64,000 bases of DNA. It comes from Azospirillum thiophilum (lineage in GTDB: Bacteria > Pseudomonadota > Alphaproteobacteria > Azospirillales > Azospirillaceae). A program made the position numbers and the translations under genes. The notes beneath the pieces are model-generated. The model did not search any database. It saw only the letters and a list, made by a program, of their open reading frames with translations, and was not told where the DNA came from. This document shows, in pieces, positions 62,612 to 64,000 of this stretch; within the stretch, counting starts at the first letter, position 1; each line of letters begins with the position of its first letter. The DNA is taken from contig NZ_CP012402.1 in NCBI RefSeq assembly GCF_001305595.1, forward strand, positions 827,001-891,000, written 5' to 3'.

Positions 62612-63688
62612 TCAGGACGCCAGCGCATGGATGTCCCGGCTGCTCCAGCCGGCGCGCACGCGGTCGCCGACGGAGACGGGCGCGTCGAAATAGCGGGCCT
62701 CGTCCAGCACGACGGCGAAATCGTCGGCGCCGGGAATGTCGAGGCTGAGATGGACGGAAGCGCCGTGATACTCCAGCGCCCGCACCGTGCCCTCCACCTG
62801 GATCTCGGTGCGCAGGTCGGCGCCGCCCAGCAGGATGCGGTCGGTGCGCACGGCGCAGCGGCCGGAACCGCCCGCCGGTCCACCCGCCGCTCCCGCCTCG
62901 ATGACGTTGTGTCCGCCGATGAAGCGGGCGACGAAGGCGGTGCGCGGACGGTTGAACAGCTCGCGCGGCAGGCCGGCCTGCTCGATCCGGCCCTGGTTCA
63001 TCACCACCGCGAGGTCGGCCAGCGCCATCGCCTCGGTCTGGCTGTGGGTGACGTGGATGAAGGTGATGCCGATGTCGCGGTGCAGGCGCTTCAGCTCCTC
63101 GCGCATGCGCACGCGCAGGAAGGGGTCGAGCGCCGACAGCGGTTCGTCCAGCAGCAGCACGCCCGGCCGGGTGATCAGCGCGCGGGCCAGCGCCACGCGC
63201 TGCTGCTGGCCGCCCGACAGCTGCGACGGCAGCCGGCCGGCATATTTGGCCATGTCGACGAGGTCGAGCATCTCGCCCGCCCGGCGGCGGCGCTCCTCCT
63301 TCGCCACGCCCTTCATCTTCAGGCTGAAGGCGACGTTGTCAGTGCAGTCCAGATGCGGAAACAGGGCGTAGCTCTGGAACATCATCGCGGTGCCGCGCCT
63401 GGCCGGCGGGTCGCCGTTGACCACATTGTCGCCGATCAGCAGGTCGCCGTCGGTGATGTCCTCGTGCCCGGCGATCATCCGCAGGGTCGAGGTCTTGCCA
63501 CAGCCGCTCGGCCCCAGCAGGCAGCAGTAGGAGCCGGCGGCGATCCGCAGGTCGATGCCGTCCACCGCCACGGTCGTGCCGTAGGCCTTGCGCAGCTTCA
63601 CCAGCTCGACCGGCGATCCGGCTCCCGTCGGTCCGCTGGCAGTCGATCCGCTGCCGGCCGCGTGCGCGATGGTCGATCCCGCCGTCAT
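62612..63688 (-). CDS. ABC transporter ATPase (PotA-like)
   Basis: ATP-binding subunit of 358 residues. ATG at 63688 is chosen because GGAGGG precedes it, although the frame runs open to 63976. Walker A GPSGCGKT is at 59-66, the signature LSGGQQQRVALARALITRPG near 160 and Walker B LLLDEPLSALDPF near 185. The C-terminal TOBE-like domain has GGHNVIEAGAAGG. It is first in the operon: ATPase, receptor, two permeases, racemase. Confidence 0.93.
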   Translation of the reverse strand: MTAGSTIAHAAGSGSTASGPTGAGSPVELVKLRKAYGTTVAVDGIDLRIAAGSYCCLLGPSGCGKTSTLRMIAGHEDITDGDLLIGDNVVNGDPPARRGTAMMFQSYALFPHLDCTDNVAFSLKMKGVAKEERRRRAGEMLDLVDMAKYAGRLPSQLSGGQQQRVALARALITRPGVLLLDEPLSALDPFLRVRMREELKRLHRDIGITFIHVTHSQTEAMALADLAVVMNQGRIEQAGLPRELFNRPRTAFVARFIGGHNVIEAGAAGGPAGGSGRCAVRTDRILLGGADLRTEIQVEGTVRALEYHGASVHLSLDIPGADDFAVVLDEARYFDAPVSVGDRVRAGWSSRDIHALAS

Positions 63689-63700
63689 GGTCCCTCCAAT

Positions 63701-63712
63701 ATTGTGCACAAT
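63701..63712. promoter_or_regulatory. GntR-type operator next to the ATPase start
   Basis: ATTGTGCACAAT is a perfect 12-base palindrome, 12 bases before the ATG of the ATPase gene and touching its ribosome binding site. TTGT-N2-ACAA dyads are common operators of GntR (FCD) regulators. Here bound repressor would block the start of the importer operon. Confidence 0.6.
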
Positions 63713-63919
63713 CTGGCCGGTCTTTTGTGACCGCTTCGCTTTCTGCATGTCGCGTGCCAGCGAATTCATGGCGGTTTTCCGTCCATCTGCCGGCCAACAG
63801 ATCACAAGATGATCAGAGTTTCGGCGTAGTGATGCGTTCTTAGGCAGTCTTGCGAGGAGACGGCCGGTGTTGCCGGCGGAGCTGCCATCGGTCGATTGCA
63901 GTTCCACCGCTGGCCCATT

Positions 63920-63929
63920 TTGTGCACAA
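63920..63929. promoter_or_regulatory. Second TTGTGCACAA operator
   Basis: TTGTGCACAA repeats the core of the site at 63702-63711, 218 bases upstream. Two identical palindromes in one control region point to cooperative repression or to a second, divergent promoter beyond the window end. Confidence 0.55.
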
Positions 63930-64000
63930 TTCCGGATCGGCATCCCGCCGCCTTCCAGCCGAACCGATTGCAGCAATGACCCTCGCCGCCCCCGCCAAGC

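Larger units (their letters stand above)
63689..64000. other. Control region upstream of the ABC importer
   Basis: About 310 bases with no supported gene up to the window end. It carries two copies of TTGTGCACAA, described separately. A frame on the minus strand continues from the ATPase gene but shows no conserved features. Confidence 0.6.

Noticed and set aside
63689..63976. Longer N-terminus for the ABC ATPase
   Set aside because: The added residues show no ATPase features and would place the operators inside the gene; a strong ribosome binding site precedes 63688.
1..64000. CRISPR arrays, tRNA or rRNA genes
   Set aside because: No regularly spaced repeats, no cloverleaf-like sequences and no rRNA-like stretches were noticed. 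The 14-base match to the 16S tail near 13878-13891 is too short to be an rRNA remnant and is placed as a ribosome binding site.

Overview
The window is GC-rich and carries gene sets typical of a free-living, metabolically versatile alphaproteobacterium. An Azospirillum-like member of the Rhodospirillales is the best guess. That rests on family and gene-order recognition only; no rRNA or tRNA gene was seen. No CRISPR array or phage was seen.

Layout. 0-6.9 kb: a truncated RND adaptor lipoprotein gene facing a TetR regulator, an HD-GYP signalling gene split by a complete IS1595-type element (1764-3422), then ychJ, a YitT-family membrane protein and an aromatic aminotransferase. 7.1-13.6 kb: nitric oxide reductase, with norE and two small membrane genes on the minus strand and norCBQD plus a mog-like gene on the plus strand; a perfect TTGAC-N4-GTCAA palindrome lies between them. 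13.7-18.6 kb: a tiny ORF with an exceptionally strong ribosome binding site, a TRAP transporter (DctPQM), a dehydrogenase and a small hydrophilic protein. 18.7-37.4 kb: hydrogen metabolism. hypF is on the plus strand; an unusual methyltransferase/glycosyltransferase/FkbM fusion and the minus-strand run hupTUV, hupDFGH, hupIJ, hypA, hupR, hupESLC follow. 37.4-41.2 kb: an AaeXBA-like efflux operon with a MarR regulator. 41.4-44.0 kb: two insertion sequences. 44.2-48.8 kb: MOSC protein, acetyltransferase, Orn/Lys/Arg decarboxylase, a reductase fragment and a DUF1428 protein. 48.9-55.1 kb: aspA-dctA-dctBD. 55.1-64 kb: amidase, FAD/NAD(P)-binding protein, hydantoin-racemase-like protein and a spermidine/putrescine-type ABC importer.

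How the genes work together. The uptake [NiFe]-hydrogenase HupSL with its cytochrome b (HupC) feeds electrons from H2 to quinone. HupUV is the H2 sensor, HupT the kinase and HupR the sigma-54 activator, and a -24/-12 promoter is visible just upstream of hupS. HypA, HypF, HupD, HupF, HupG, HupH and HupIJ mature the enzyme; hypB, hypC, hypD, hypE and hupK are not in the window. The nor genes detoxify or respire NO, probably under an FNR/NNR-type regulator. aspA-dctA-dctBD looks like one sigma-54 unit for uptake and deamination of aspartate and C4-dicarboxylates, with two tandem dyad sites placed as DctD enhancers.

Main leads: (1) a short transcript unit at 13728-13940 whose ribosome binding site matches 14 consecutive bases of the 16S 3' end complement; (2) the three-domain gene downstream of hupC; (3) the dyads and sigma-54 promoter before aspA; (4) a passenger gene inside the IS1595-type element; (5) two TTGTGCACAA operators before the ABC importer.
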